DNA of 36,601 nucleotides from an uncultured Olsenella sp. GTDB lineage: Bacteria; Actinomycetota; Coriobacteriia; Coriobacteriales; Atopobiaceae. A program made the position numbers and the translations under genes. The stretch is taken from NCBI GenBank assembly GCA_900540955.1, contig UQIF01000023.1, positions 1 to 36,601 of the forward strand, given 5' to 3'. Of the stretch, positions 1-7,906 are shown one piece after another. Position 1 is the stretch's first letter. Every line of letters starts with the position of its first letter. The notes beneath the pieces were generated by a model. The model searched no databases, was not told where the DNA came from, and saw nothing but the letters and a program-made list of their open reading frames with translations.

Positions 1-24
1 TTCAGACGTGTGCTCTTCCGATCT
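1..24. other. Illumina adapter remnant (artefact)
   Basis: The first 24 bases are identical to the 3' end of the Illumina TruSeq read-2 adapter/primer, ending in GCTCTTCCGATCT. They are not genomic. Any reading frame starting at the ATG at position 10 (residues MLFRS) is created by the adapter. Real sequence begins at position 25. Confidence 0.97.
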
Positions 25-204
25 GCCGCGAGCACCTACGACAAGCCCGCCGACTTCGCCAAGGGCGACCGCGTCTCCCACAAGACGTTCGGCCCTGGCG
101 TGGTCGTCGCGGCGTCGGGCGACACCGTCGAGGTCAAGTTCACGCGCACCGGCAAGACCAAGAAGCTCCTCAAGGGCTTCGCTCCTCTTGTCAAGGTTGG
201 TTAG
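25..204 (+). CDS. pcrA: ATP-dependent DNA helicase PcrA/UvrD, C-terminal end (partial)
   Basis: This is the last 59 codons of a gene whose 5' part lies outside the window. The visible tail contains GDRVSHKTFGPGVVV, then an alternating strand pattern and KKLLKGFAPLVKVG. This matches the small Tudor-like C-terminal domain of PcrA/UvrD-type superfamily 1 helicases, which contacts RNA polymerase in the Bacillus protein. The helicase itself unwinds DNA in nucleotide excision repair and in clearing replication-transcription conflicts. No helicase motif is visible because they lie upstream. The frame is open from the adapter junction to the TAG at 202-204. The family assignment rests on the tail only, so a related UvrD-like helicase is possible. 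Confidence 0.8.
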   Translation, partial: AASTYDKPADFAKGDRVSHKTFGPGVVVAASGDTVEVKFTRTGKTKKLLKGFAPLVKVG

Positions 205-225
205 CCACGATCGGGAGGTGTGGGC

Positions 226-990
226 ATGGACCAGCAGGTCATCAGCTTCTTTGACGTGCTCGTCGAGAAGGGCGTTGTCATCGCCGTCGCGGTGGCGATC
301 GCCCTTGTGGCGCAGCGCCTGATAATCAGCCTCGCAAACAAGGTCCTCGAGAACTCGGACGTGCCCAACGCGTCGATCTTCATCAACATCCTGAAGACGC
401 TCATCTGGTCGTTCGCGCTTCTTTCCGTCATGAAGCCGGTGTTCAACGTCGATCCGTCGGGCCTCATCGCCGCCCTGGGCGTCGTCTCGGTCGCCATCTC
501 GCTCGGCCTGCAGGACACGATCTCCAATATCGTCAGCGGGATCGGCCTCATGGTGAGCCGCGCCGTGCGCCCGGGCGACCGCGTGACTGTGGGCTCCACG
601 AGCGGCGTCGTCACGGACGTCACGTGGCGCTCGACCACGCTGCGCACGCGCGGCGGCGACGTGGACGTTATCCCGAACTCGGTCCTCAACAAGACGACCC
701 TCACGCACATCGCCGACGCGAACGCCGGCGTGTGCAAGGTGCCCTTCGCCGTGGCGCCCGACGCAGACCTCGACGCCGTCACGACCGAGGTGCGCGCGGC
801 GGTAGCCGAGGCGCTCGGAAGCGACCTCAACCCGCAGTACCAAACCGGCGTGAACTTCGTTGAGCTCACTGCCTACGGCACGCAGGGCGAGGTCGTCCTG
901 CACGTCGCCGACGGCGTGGGCTTCCCGAGCGCGAAGAACCGCGTGGCTCACGCCCTGCATGGGCGCCCCTGGCTTGCCCGGGCCGTCTAG
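226..990 (+). CDS. Small-conductance mechanosensitive channel, MscS family
   Basis: A 254-residue membrane protein with three predicted membrane segments: about residues 16-34, 51-69 and 78-108. The third has the glycine/alanine-rich pore-helix pattern of MscS (GLIAALGVVSVAISLGLQDT). It is followed by the cytoplasmic beta domain (VRPGDRVTVGSTSGVV, then the strand containing VIPNSVL), the core signature of the family. MscS channels open under membrane tension and release solutes in hypo-osmotic shock. The ATG at 226 sits 7 bases after a GGGAGG ribosome site (213-218); a GTG at 220 is too close to that site. The C-terminal alpha-beta domain is short, so this is the minimal MscS form. It starts 21 bases after pcrA and may be co-transcribed with it. 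Confidence 0.88.
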   Translation: MDQQVISFFDVLVEKGVVIAVAVAIALVAQRLIISLANKVLENSDVPNASIFINILKTLIWSFALLSVMKPVFNVDPSGLIAALGVVSVAISLGLQDTISNIVSGIGLMVSRAVRPGDRVTVGSTSGVVTDVTWRSTTLRTRGGDVDVIPNSVLNKTTLTHIADANAGVCKVPFAVAPDADLDAVTTEVRAAVAEALGSDLNPQYQTGVNFVELTAYGTQGEVVLHVADGVGFPSAKNRVAHALHGRPWLARAV

Positions 991-1013
991 CCGATACTAG
1001 TCCGGATGCGTTT

Positions 1014-1035
1014 AGGCGGCGCGCGCCGCCTCTTT
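1014..1035 (+). terminator. Palindromic hairpin between mscS and luxS
   Basis: Bases 1014-1031 form a perfect 18-base palindrome (AGGCGGC, GCGC, GCCGCCT), followed by CTTT. It lies after the MscS stop and ends a few bases before the luxS ribosome site. It could be a weak terminator of the upstream unit or an attenuator/RNA-stability hairpin for luxS. The T tract is short. Confidence 0.4.
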
Positions 1036-1047
1036 GGAAGGAGACCC

Positions 1048-1533
1048 ATGGACCTCATTGCCAGCTTCACGGTGAACCACCTCACGCTCGAGCCGGGCGT
1101 GTACGTGAGCCGCGTCGACCGCGACCCCGCTACGGGCGCCGTCATCACCACCTTCGATCTGCGCCTGACCGCGCCGAACCGCGAGCCCGTCATGGACACC
1201 GCGGCGGCGCACGCTCTCGAGCATCTGGGCGCGACCTTCCTGCGCAACGACCCCGAGTGGGCGAGCCGCGTGGTCTACTTCGGGCCCATGGGTTGCCGCA
1301 CGGGGTTCTACCTGGTGCTCTTCGGCGAATGGTCTTCTTCCGACGTGGTGCCGCTCGTCACGCGCTGCTTCGAGTTCGCGCGCGACTTCGAGGGCGAGAT
1401 CCCCGGGGCCCAGCCCGCCGAGTGCGGAAACTGGCACGACGCGGACCTCAACCTCGCTCACTGGTGGGCGCGGCGCTACCTGGATCAGACGCTCTACGAC
1501 ATCGACGACGCGCACATGAGCTATCCCGCCTAA
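1048..1533 (+). CDS. luxS: S-ribosylhomocysteine lyase LuxS
   Basis: A 161-residue protein of the usual LuxS length. It cleaves S-ribosylhomocysteine to homocysteine and 4,5-dihydroxy-2,3-pentanedione, the precursor of autoinducer 2. The metal-binding residues are visible: HALEH gives His55 and His59, and Cys126 lies in ECGNW. The catalytic cysteine is Cys83 in GPMGCRTGFY. The ATG at 1048 follows a strong GGAAGGAG site; an upstream in-frame ATG at 1006 would translate the preceding hairpin and is not used. The next gene, 25 bases downstream, is the nucleosidase that supplies its substrate, so the two form a complete two-step SAH detoxification/AI-2 pathway. Confidence 0.97.
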   Translation: MDLIASFTVNHLTLEPGVYVSRVDRDPATGAVITTFDLRLTAPNREPVMDTAAAHALEHLGATFLRNDPEWASRVVYFGPMGCRTGFYLVLFGEWSSSDVVPLVTRCFEFARDFEGEIPGAQPAECGNWHDADLNLAHWWARRYLDQTLYDIDDAHMSYPA

Positions 1534-1558
1534 CGAGGCGGGAAGAGGGGAGTTTGCA

Positions 1559-2254
1559 ATGAAGACGGGCATCATCGGGGCCATGGAGTCCGAGGTCGAG
1601 CTGCTCAAAGAGCAGATGGAGGGGGCCGAGACCGTCTCCGTCGCCGGCATGGAGTTCTGCGCTGGCAAGCTCGGCGGCGCGGACGTCGTCGTGGTCCAGT
1701 CCGGCATCGGCAAGGTTAACGCCGGCATCTGCGTGCAGGTCCTCGTGGACCGCTTCGGCGTGGGCCGCGTGATCAACACCGGTGTGGCGGGCTCGCTCGA
1801 CGAGCGCCTCGACGTGGGCGACCTCGTGGTCTCCACCGACTGCGTCATGCACGACTTCGACGTAACGCCGCTTGGCTACGCTTCCGGCCAGGTTCCCGGG
1901 CTCGACACCCTCGCTTTCCCGGCCGACGCCGGTATGCGCGAGTCGGTCTGCGCCGCTGCTGCTGCCGTCGCCCCCGACATCAAGGTCCTCGAGGGCCGCG
2001 TCGTCTCCGGCGACCAGTTCATCTCGGCCGCGGAACAGAAGGAGCACATCCTTGCGACCTTCGGCGGCCTGTGCTGCGAGATGGAGGGCTGCGCCATCGC
2101 GCAGGCCGCCTACCTCAACGGCGTGCCCTTCGTCGTCGTGCGCGCCATCAGCGACAAGCCCGGCGCAGAGGGCCAGGTCGTCGACTACAACACCTTCGAG
2201 AAGAAGGCTGCCCGCGACTGCGCCCGCGTCGTCGCGCGCATGGTTGAGCTTTAG
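1559..2254 (+). CDS. mtnN: 5'-methylthioadenosine/S-adenosylhomocysteine nucleosidase
   Basis: A 231-residue MTA/SAH nucleosidase (Pfs). It removes adenine from S-adenosylhomocysteine and 5'-methylthioadenosine, giving S-ribosylhomocysteine for LuxS. The start matches the family (MKTGIIGAMESEVELL), with catalytic Glu12. The second catalytic residue is Asp199 in AISDKPG, and the nucleoside-binding segment is CCEMEGCAIAQAA. The protein is cytosolic and homodimeric in characterised relatives. It is preceded by a purine-rich ribosome site (GGGAAGAGGGGAG) and sits in an apparent luxS-mtnN operon. Nothing is unusual in length or active-site residues. Confidence 0.97.
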   Translation: MKTGIIGAMESEVELLKEQMEGAETVSVAGMEFCAGKLGGADVVVVQSGIGKVNAGICVQVLVDRFGVGRVINTGVAGSLDERLDVGDLVVSTDCVMHDFDVTPLGYASGQVPGLDTLAFPADAGMRESVCAAAAAVAPDIKVLEGRVVSGDQFISAAEQKEHILATFGGLCCEMEGCAIAQAAYLNGVPFVVVRAISDKPGAEGQVVDYNTFEKKAARDCARVVARMVEL

Positions 2255-2502
2255 CGCTCGTCCGCTCCGCTCTATGCTGGGGCAGGGCGGCCGGAGCCCG
2301 CAGGGGCGAGGGCCCTGTTTGGGCTTCCGCGTCGGGGCATAGTGTCGAGACGAAGTGTTGAGCGTCGGCTCTGATTGTTCAACGGCCGTTGTTTTCAGGC
2401 CCTCAAGTGGTGGACTTCTCCCCGGGGCTGTTGATTCCTCCGCGCGCCCTCTTCTGTTCTCTGGGCTCCCCTTATACTCCTTATACGAGGAGGTAAGAAG
2501 TC

Positions 2503-5247
2503 ATGGACAAGACCGCACAGGACAGTTCGGCAAAGAAGCCCGTCGACATGAGGGACAGGATTCTCGAGCATCTCGAGGCTCTTACGTCAACCGTCTCGCT
2601 TGACGACCTTACTCGCCTGTCCACCTCCGATATCGCCGAGACGCTCATCATCTCCAGGAGCCTGGCGAGCCAGTACCTCAACGATCTTGTTCGTGCCGGC
2701 CTTGTGGTCAAAGTGGCGGGCAGGCCTGTCCGTTATTTTCATCGCCGCGCGTTCCAGAAGCGTTTTCAGGTGAAGCTCTCTGCAAGCGAGTACGCCTCGC
2801 TCGCCGACCTTGTCCAGGCGACGGGAATCGCCGATCACCGCGATTTCGCGCGTGCCGTGGGCTTCGACCTGAGCCTCAGCTCCGTTGTCGAGCAGTGCAA
2901 GGCAGCGGTTCAGTACCCTCCGTTCGGCCTGCCCATCCTCTTGAGCGGCGGCGTGGGCGTCGGCAAGTCTTTCCTTTCTCGCCTCGTGTACGAGTACGGC
3001 AAGAACCAGGGCCTGCTGTCCCGAGACGCCTCCTATGTGCGTATCGACTGCGCCGGGGTCCCGAACGCTGCCTCGTTCAACGCGCTTCTTGACGAGTCGA
3101 TCGCGAAATCGTGCGGGGGCGTGGTCTTTGTCAACGGCATCGGGTCCCTCTCTCCCTCTGCGATGGAGCGCTGCCTTGCGACGGCTCTCGGGCTCGATGC
3201 CTCCCAGGATGCGCCGCGCGCTCGCCTCGTTCTTTCGACGACGCTTTCCGCCGATGACCTGAAGGTTTCCTCGGCCTACAGCAAGCTGCCCATCTGTGCC
3301 CGCGTCCCCTCGCTCAAAGAGCGGACCCCCGAGGAGCGCGAGGACCTCATTTTGAGCTTCCTGCGCAGCGAGGGGTGCCGAATCGGTTCTGATGTGAAGA
3401 TCAGCCGCGGCGCATACCGTTGCCTGGTCAACGCGGACTTTTCCGATAACATCGCCGGCTTGCGCGCCTGCGTGACGAACTGCTGCGCCAAAGCATTCCT
3501 CAATCGCGAGGGTGACTACGTCGTCGTCCGCCCGTATCTTCTTCCCAGCGGGCTCCTTTCCTTCGCGCAGATCGATCAACAGCCCGATGATGGCGTTCTG
3601 ATCGACGCGTCTCTGGATGCCGCCGAGAGCGAGGGAGGGCCGGTCGAGCAGGCACTCGATGCCCTGTGCTCTCTCGATGAGCGATTCTGTGCCGGGGAGC
3701 TCTCTGTCTCCGAGCTCGTCTCGCAAGCTGTCTCCGCTGTGCGCGGCGTTGAGGATCACTTGATCTTCGGCCATGGCGTCGCCTCCTCGAGGTCGCGCGC
3801 CTTCGAGCGCGTCGTGGGCGCGATCCTTGCCGACGCAGGCTCTTCTTATGGCATCGAGCTCTCGAGGAAGGTCGCTTTTCTGCTTGCCCAGGAGATTTGC
3901 CTGCAGCTGTGGCCGGGCATCGGCCTGGCCAAGCGGAAGTCGGCCTGCGCGGAGCGGATCGCCCATCTCTTCGGCGCCGTGACCTCCGAGTTGCCGTTTG
4001 CCTCGAGCGTCTCCGAGCAGGTTGCCGCAGATGTGGAAGGGGCGCTCGGAATCTCGCTTGATCACTTCACGAAGACGCTTCTGACGCTGTGCGTCGCATC
4101 GGAGTCTCGCGACGCGAAGGCCCTCCGTACGCTCTGCGTCATCTTGTCCCACGGCTACTCGACGGCGACGAGCATCGCCGACGCGGCGAACCGCATGCTC
4201 GGCACGCACGTGTACGAGGCCGTCGACATGCCCTACGACCAGCAGCTGAAGGATATCGTCGGGCCGCTCCAGCGCCTCGTCGATCGCCATTCGTATTGCA
4301 CTGGGGTCGTGTTCCTCGTCGACATGGGCTCTTTGGAGGAGGCCTATAAGGCTCTCGAGAACGTTACCGACTCCACCATCGGGGTGGTGAACAACGTCTC
4401 CACCGGGCTCGCGCTCGAGATCGGGTTCGGGCTGCTCGGCGGCAAGTCCATCGCCGAGGTTCTCGGTGAGGCGACCACCACGTGCGTGACGCACTGCAAG
4501 GTGATCGAGCGCGTCAACCGCGAGGACGCCATCGTTTTCTGCTCCGAGTCCGGGGTCGACGCGGCCGAGAGGATACGCCAGCTCGTCTCGCAGAGCCTCC
4601 CGCGCACCATAGGCGCGCGCCTGCTCACGAGGCCTTTCAAGCAGCTCGTCGCGAACGGGTCGAACGACGCCGTTTTCTCCGAGCACCGCGTCTGCGCCGT
4701 CATCGGCACGGGAGATCCCGGCATCGCCCCCGTCCCCTTCGTTGCCCTCGAGGACATCATGTCGACGTCGTCCGCCTCTAAGGTCGATGCTGTGTTCGGC
4801 AGGTGGCTTGACGCTTCTGAGCTCGCTTCTTTCCACGAGAAGTTGCTCTCGAACATGACGCTGCAGAACGTCATCCGCTCCATCACCATCCTTGACCCGG
4901 AGCGTCTGTTCCACGAGATTGAGAGCGCCGTGCACGAGCTTCAGCGCAGGACGGGCGAGAAGGTCGGCAGCAATGCCATCATCGGGCTCTACGTCCACCT
5001 CTGCTGTCTCGTGGAGCGCCTCGTCACCCGCAACCCCATCGAGACCTACGTCGGCCAGGACCGCTTCGAGGATGAGCACGCCGATTTCATCGAGTCCTTC
5101 AGGCAGAGCTTCTCGAGCATCTCGACGCGCTATCGCGTGGAGGTTCCCGTAAGCGAGATCGCGTACGTCTTCGACTACATCAGCGTGAGCGCCGCCCCGG
5201 CGCGAGAGGAGCGCCTCGGTTCCTCGGACCTCCTGCTCGACGAGTGA
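2503..5247 (+). CDS. LevR-like PTS-regulated transcriptional regulator with degenerate AAA+ domain
   Basis: A 914-residue regulator. Order of domains: winged helix-turn-helix (about 17-82), AAA+ module (about 130-350), first PRD (about 380-495), mannose-type EIIA-like domain (about 540-660, with His550 in LSHGYSTATS), EIIB-like domain with Cys680, and a C-terminal PRD (about 790-905, His832 in YVHLCC). This is the LevR architecture, in which phosphorylation by HPr and EII proteins reports on sugar uptake. Walker A is intact (GGVGVGKS, about 148-156). The GAFTGA sigma-54 contact loop is absent, and Walker B reads VVFVNGIG instead of a D-E pair. Actinobacteria generally lack sigma-54, so it probably works as an ordinary DNA-binding activator or repressor. 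The start follows an AGGAGG site; TATACT at 2473-2478 may be its -10. It directly precedes the PTS operon it probably controls. Confidence 0.88.
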   Translation: MDKTAQDSSAKKPVDMRDRILEHLEALTSTVSLDDLTRLSTSDIAETLIISRSLASQYLNDLVRAGLVVKVAGRPVRYFHRRAFQKRFQVKLSASEYASLADLVQATGIADHRDFARAVGFDLSLSSVVEQCKAAVQYPPFGLPILLSGGVGVGKSFLSRLVYEYGKNQGLLSRDASYVRIDCAGVPNAASFNALLDESIAKSCGGVVFVNGIGSLSPSAMERCLATALGLDASQDAPRARLVLSTTLSADDLKVSSAYSKLPICARVPSLKERTPEEREDLILSFLRSEGCRIGSDVKISRGAYRCLVNADFSDNIAGLRACVTNCCAKAFLNREGDYVVVRPYLLPSGLLSFAQIDQQPDDGVLIDASLDAAESEGGPVEQALDALCSLDERFCAGELSVSELVSQAVSAVRGVEDHLIFGHGVASSRSRAFERVVGAILADAGSSYGIELSRKVAFLLAQEICLQLWPGIGLAKRKSACAERIAHLFGAVTSELPFASSVSEQVAADVEGALGISLDHFTKTLLTLCVASESRDAKALRTLCVILSHGYSTATSIADAANRMLGTHVYEAVDMPYDQQLKDIVGPLQRLVDRHSYCTGVVFLVDMGSLEEAYKALENVTDSTIGVVNNVSTGLALEIGFGLLGGKSIAEVLGEATTTCVTHCKVIERVNREDAIVFCSESGVDAAERIRQLVSQSLPRTIGARLLTRPFKQLVANGSNDAVFSEHRVCAVIGTGDPGIAPVPFVALEDIMSTSSASKVDAVFGRWLDASELASFHEKLLSNMTLQNVIRSITILDPERLFHEIESAVHELQRRTGEKVGSNAIIGLYVHLCCLVERLVTRNPIETYVGQDRFEDEHADFIESFRQSFSSISTRYRVEVPVSEIAYVFDYISVSAAPAREERLGSSDLLLDE

Positions 5248-5369
5248 CTATCCCGCGCCGTCGCTGGCTGACCTCGCGTCCTCAATAAACCGATAACCCC
5301 TTGCCCGGCGCGAATCCGGATAGCGCCAAGGCAGTGCTGAACGTAAAACTTGATTTGATAGGAGCAAAC

Positions 5370-5843
5370 ATGAGCGTTGTTATGGCACGAATCGACAATC
5401 GCCTGCTTCACGGCATCATCGTGACGCAGTGGGCCCCGGTGTCGGGCGCGACCCGAGTCATGGTAATCGACGACAAGGTCGCCGGCGACGAGGTCCTGAA
5501 GTCCACCATGAGGATGGCGCGCCCTGCGGGCATGGCCGTCTCGATCATCTCCGAGCAGACCGCGCTCAAGAACTTTGCCGCGGGCAAGTACGACCGCGAG
5601 AAGGTCTTCGTCATCGCTAAGGAGCCCGAGACGATGCTTCACCTCGTCGAGTCGGGCGTCGAGCTCCCGTCGCTGATTGTCGGCGGCTCGCTCGTCAAGG
5701 AGGACGGCGTCCAGCTCACCCAGCGTGCCTACGCCTCCGCCGAGAACGTCCAGAGCTACAAGGCGCTCATCGCCCGTGGCGTCCAGGTGACGGCTCAGTT
5801 CGTGCCTGGCGACAAGCCCGTTTCCGTCGCAGACCTCATCTAA
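5370..5843 (+). CDS. PTS mannose/fructose/sorbose family EIIB component
   Basis: A 157-residue EIIB of the mannose/sorbose family. It takes phosphate from EIIA and passes it to the sugar during transport through EIIC/EIID. The phosphorylated histidine is His14 in RIDNRLLHGIIVTQW. The rest shows the typical fold, with MVIDDKVAGDEVLK, VIAKEPETM and LIVGGS. The ATG at 5370 follows an AGGAG site; an in-frame ATG at 5301... is not supported by a ribosome site. It is the first gene of a B-C-D-A operon. The 122 bases upstream contain no GG-N10-GC sigma-54 element on this strand. The sugar cannot be read from EIIB alone. Confidence 0.94.
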   Translation: MSVVMARIDNRLLHGIIVTQWAPVSGATRVMVIDDKVAGDEVLKSTMRMARPAGMAVSIISEQTALKNFAAGKYDREKVFVIAKEPETMLHLVESGVELPSLIVGGSLVKEDGVQLTQRAYASAENVQSYKALIARGVQVTAQFVPGDKPVSVADLI

Positions 5844-5852
5844 GGAGGGAAC

Positions 5853-6638
5853 ATGGTCAACTTCACTATCCTGCAGGTTGTCCTTCTGACCCTGCTGGCC
5901 TTCATCAAGCACGTGGACTACTACGGCATCCCGATGATCTTTGTCAACTACGCCGTCTTCTGGGGCCTTATCACCGGCGTCGTCATGGGCGACTGGAAGA
6001 CCGGCCTTGCCATCGGTGGCACCATCCAGCTCATGCAGCTCGGCGTCGCGGGCTTCGGCGGCTCCTCCATTCCCGACTACGGCACGATGGCTATTATCGC
6101 CACTGCCTACGGCGTGAGCCTGGGCGCCGACACGGGCCTCGCCATCGGCCTACCGGTCGGCATGCTCGGCATTCAGCTCGACGTCGTCGCGAAGATCCTC
6201 AACGGCTTCGTCGTCGAGAAGTCCCAGAAGTTCTGCAACGAGGGCAAGTTCAAGCAGATGAACGCCATCCTGTGGGTCTGCCCTGTGCTCTTCGGCCTGT
6301 GCGCCGCCCTGCCCGTCTTTGTCTCCGTGACGCTCGGCCAGCCCGCCGTCAACTGGCTCCTCGAGGTCATGCCCCAGTGGTTCCTCTCCGGCCTCACCCT
6401 CGCCGGCAAGATGCTCCCGGCCGTCGGCATCGCCATGCTGCTTCGCTACATGCCTACCGCCAAGTACTTCCAGTACCTGCTCGCCGGCTTCTTCCTCTCT
6501 GCCTTCCTGAACGTGCCCATCATCGGCGCCGCCATCGTCGGCGTTGCCCTCGCGATCGCGTTCTACCAGCGTGCCGAGAGGGACGCCGAGCTCACTGCCC
6601 ACGCTTCCGCAGACGCCTTCATCGGAGAGGATGAGTAA
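5853..6638 (+). CDS. PTS mannose/fructose/sorbose family EIIC component
   Basis: A 261-residue integral membrane protein that forms the sugar pathway with EIID. It begins with a hydrophobic helix (residues 5-22), then a family segment with KTGLAIGGTIQLMQLG and FGGSSIPDYGTMA, which are hallmarks of EIIC-Man proteins. About seven to eight further hydrophobic stretches follow, and the C-terminus is charged and cytoplasmic. The AAGGAGGG site lies just before the start, 9 bases after EIIB. It is two bases from the next gene, so EIIC and EIID are almost certainly translated together. The family includes transporters for mannose, fructose, sorbose, N-acetylgalactosamine and others. Confidence 0.94.
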   Translation: MVNFTILQVVLLTLLAFIKHVDYYGIPMIFVNYAVFWGLITGVVMGDWKTGLAIGGTIQLMQLGVAGFGGSSIPDYGTMAIIATAYGVSLGADTGLAIGLPVGMLGIQLDVVAKILNGFVVEKSQKFCNEGKFKQMNAILWVCPVLFGLCAALPVFVSVTLGQPAVNWLLEVMPQWFLSGLTLAGKMLPAVGIAMLLRYMPTAKYFQYLLAGFFLSAFLNVPIIGAAIVGVALAIAFYQRAERDAELTAHASADAFIGEDE

Positions 6639-6640
6639 CC

Positions 6641-7471
6641 ATGGAAAACGAGAACATCACCGCCACCGAGGGCAAGCCTTCCGGATACAAGGTCACAAAG
6701 AAGGACCTGCGCAACGCGAACTGGCGCTGGCTCATGAGCGTGTGCACCTTCAACTACCAGACCCAGCAGGGCGCCTCGGTCGCCTACGCCCTCTCGCCGA
6801 TCCTGAGGAAGATTTATACGAACGACGAGGACTATAAGCAGGCGCTTAACAACCACTTCCGCTACTACAATACCCAGCCTTGGCTCGCCGCCGTCATCCT
6901 TGGGGCCTGCGTGGCCATGGAGGAGCGCGATGGCCTCGCAGCGGCAGACGCCGTCCAGGATCTGAAGATCGGCACCATGGGCCCGCTTGCCGGCGTCGGC
7001 GACTCCCTGCTCATGACCATGATTCCGACCATTATGGGCTCCATCGCCGCCTATATGGCCATCGAGGGCAACCCTGTGGGCGCCGGCATCTGGTTTGCGC
7101 TTATCCTCGCCATCTTCTGGGTCCGCATGCACGCCCTGGAGTTCGGCTACAAGCAGGGCGTGAAGCTCGTCACCGACTTCAGCGAGAAGCTCCCCAACCT
7201 CACCGCCGCCGCCTCCGTGCTCGGCCTCACCGTGGTCGGTTGCCTCATCGCCTCGGTCATCGGCGTCACCTGCCCGATCAGCTTCAGCTTCGGCGACGTT
7301 GCGATGGAGATCCAGCCGCTGCTCGACAAGATCCTGCCCGCCATGATTCCCGCCGCCATCACGGGAGGCGCGTATTACCTCCTTACCAAGAAGAACGTGA
7401 GCATGACGGTTCTCATTCTCGTAGTGATCGTCCTCGCGATGGTCGCCTCCGCCGTCGGCATCCTCGCCTAA
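6641..7471 (+). CDS. PTS mannose/fructose/sorbose family EIID component
   Basis: A 276-residue EIID, the second membrane partner unique to mannose-family PTS. The N-terminal part matches the family (TKKDLRNANWRWLM, then FNYQTQQGASVAYALSPIL and HFRYYNTQPWLAA). A glycine-rich segment follows (GTMGPLAGVGDSLL, about residues 108-121), also typical. The C-terminal half carries several hydrophobic helices, including a final one reaching the end of the protein. The start codon is two bases after the EIIC stop. Together with EIIC it makes the translocation complex. Confidence 0.94.
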   Translation: MENENITATEGKPSGYKVTKKDLRNANWRWLMSVCTFNYQTQQGASVAYALSPILRKIYTNDEDYKQALNNHFRYYNTQPWLAAVILGACVAMEERDGLAAADAVQDLKIGTMGPLAGVGDSLLMTMIPTIMGSIAAYMAIEGNPVGAGIWFALILAIFWVRMHALEFGYKQGVKLVTDFSEKLPNLTAAASVLGLTVVGCLIASVIGVTCPISFSFGDVAMEIQPLLDKILPAMIPAAITGGAYYLLTKKNVSMTVLILVVIVLAMVASAVGILA

Positions 7472-7497
7472 CGTCGACTCGATAGATTGGTGAATCA

Positions 7498-7896
7498 ATG
7501 AGAAAGATAGTCGTGGCGAGTCATTCCCTTCTCGCCCAGGGCTTCAAGGACACCCTCGAGTTCCTTACGGGCAAGACCGACGCCATCAGCGCTGTGTGCG
7601 CCTACGTGAACGACAATGGCGAGGGGCTGGACGCGGCCGTCGAGGCGGCGCTCGCAGGCGCCGACGAGGTCGTCGTGCTCACCGACATGGTCGGCGGCAG
7701 CGTGAACCAGCGCTTCTCCCGCTTCACCTCTGACCGCGTCCACGTGATCGCAGGCGTCAACCTCCCGCTCGCCATGGCGGTCGCGCTTGCGGGCCCCGAC
7801 GAGCAGCTCGACTTCGACGCCCTCGTCGACGAGGCTCGTCAGCAGATCATGTACGTGAACGCGGCCAGCGCTGCCGCATGCGACGACGACGAGTAG
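7498..7896 (+). CDS. PTS mannose family EIIA component
   Basis: A 132-residue single-domain EIIA of the mannose type. It receives phosphate from HPr on His9 (in VVASHSLLAQG) and transfers it to EIIB. TDMVGGSVNQRF (about residues 62-73) is the second family signature. It is the fourth PTS gene, 26 bases after EIID. Placement of EIIA last, as a free protein, separates it from the E. coli ManX arrangement where A and B are fused. Its phosphorylation state is also the natural signal for the LevR-like regulator upstream. Confidence 0.93.
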   Translation: MRKIVVASHSLLAQGFKDTLEFLTGKTDAISAVCAYVNDNGEGLDAAVEAALAGADEVVVLTDMVGGSVNQRFSRFTSDRVHVIAGVNLPLAMAVALAGPDEQLDFDALVDEARQQIMYVNAASAAACDDDE

Positions 7897-7906
7897 GGGG
7901 CCGGCG

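Noticed and set aside
2587..5079. Long minus-strand open frame opposite the LevR-like gene
   Set aside because: It mirrors the real gene's third-position GC bias; its sequence is rich in Arg, Gly, His and Asp with no domain. The same holds for the other long antisense frames, for example plus strand 32328-34730 and 19428-21179.
5248..5369. Sigma-54 promoter before the PTS operon
   Set aside because: No GG-N10-GC pair was found on the plus strand. The regulator also lacks the GAFTGA loop.
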